This document shows positions 59,551-64,000 of a stretch of 64,000 bases of DNA, piece by piece. Origin of the DNA: Circinella umbellata (taxonomy: Eukaryota; Mucoromycota; Mucoromycetes; Mucorales; Lichtheimiaceae); NCBI GenBank assembly GCA_025093555.1, contig JAIWNF010000006.1, positions 310,001-374,000 of the forward strand, read 5' to 3'. Made by a program: the position numbers and the translations under genes. The notes beneath the pieces were generated by a model that was given only the letters and a program-made list of their open reading frames with translations, made no database searches and had not been told where the DNA came from. Numbering within the stretch: the first letter of the stretch is position 1; each line of letters opens with the position of its first letter.

Positions 59551-64000
<4,450 letters not shown>

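Overview
The window is nuclear DNA from a fungus. It is very AT-rich, its genes are split by many short GT..AG introns, and several genes are fungus-specific: a LYS2-type alpha-aminoadipate reductase and a Kei1-like inositolphosphorylceramide synthase subunit. The intron style, the long AT-rich gaps and a protein with a GRK..D..EWK core that I associate with Mucoromycota families suggest an early-diverging fungus such as a member of the Mucorales. That placement is inference; no species is claimed.

Layout. 0.3-9.1 kb (minus): a large ATR/Rad3/Mec1 checkpoint kinase. 9.9-10.6 kb: three tandem solo-LTR-like copies ending 10 bp before a tRNA-Asn(GUU) gene. 11.9-13.7 kb (minus): a fructosyl-amine-oxidase-type flavoprotein. 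16.7-20.0 kb (minus): a PXA-PX-Nexin_C membrane protein of the Mdm1/sorting nexin class. 21.7-22.6 kb (plus): a Kei1-like membrane protein. 24.8-27.8 kb (minus): a lineage-specific protein with a PD-(D/E)XK-like signature. 27.8-33.5 kb: a gene desert with one possible micro-ORF and one structured GC-rich island. 33.5-39.3 kb (plus): a kinesin-4 motor. 39.8-40.7 kb (plus): a two-finger C2H2 protein. 44.2-45.3 kb (plus): a secreted Kre9/Knh1-like protein whose domain is interrupted by an Asp/Asn tract. 46.4-46.9 kb (minus): a secreted protein with three cystine-knot-like repeats. 50.4-57.5 kb: a compact block of NDUFB9, an orphan 78-residue protein, an Mpv17/PMP22 protein and LYS2. 59.4-59.6 kb (minus): a small Cys-rich secreted ORF with an in-frame stop. 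62.8 kb to the edge (plus): S-adenosylhomocysteine hydrolase, cut by the window.

Most genes are unrelated housekeeping functions: DNA-damage signalling, microtubule transport, sphingolipid synthesis, lysine synthesis, respiration and the methyl cycle. There is no biosynthetic cluster. The accessory interest lies in the tRNA-targeted LTR array, the EWK protein and the small secreted proteins in the long gaps between housekeeping genes.

Exon coordinates below were derived by hand from splice signals and reading-frame continuity. For every gene with listed exons, except the truncated SAHH gene, the exon lengths sum to a multiple of three and end at a stop codon.
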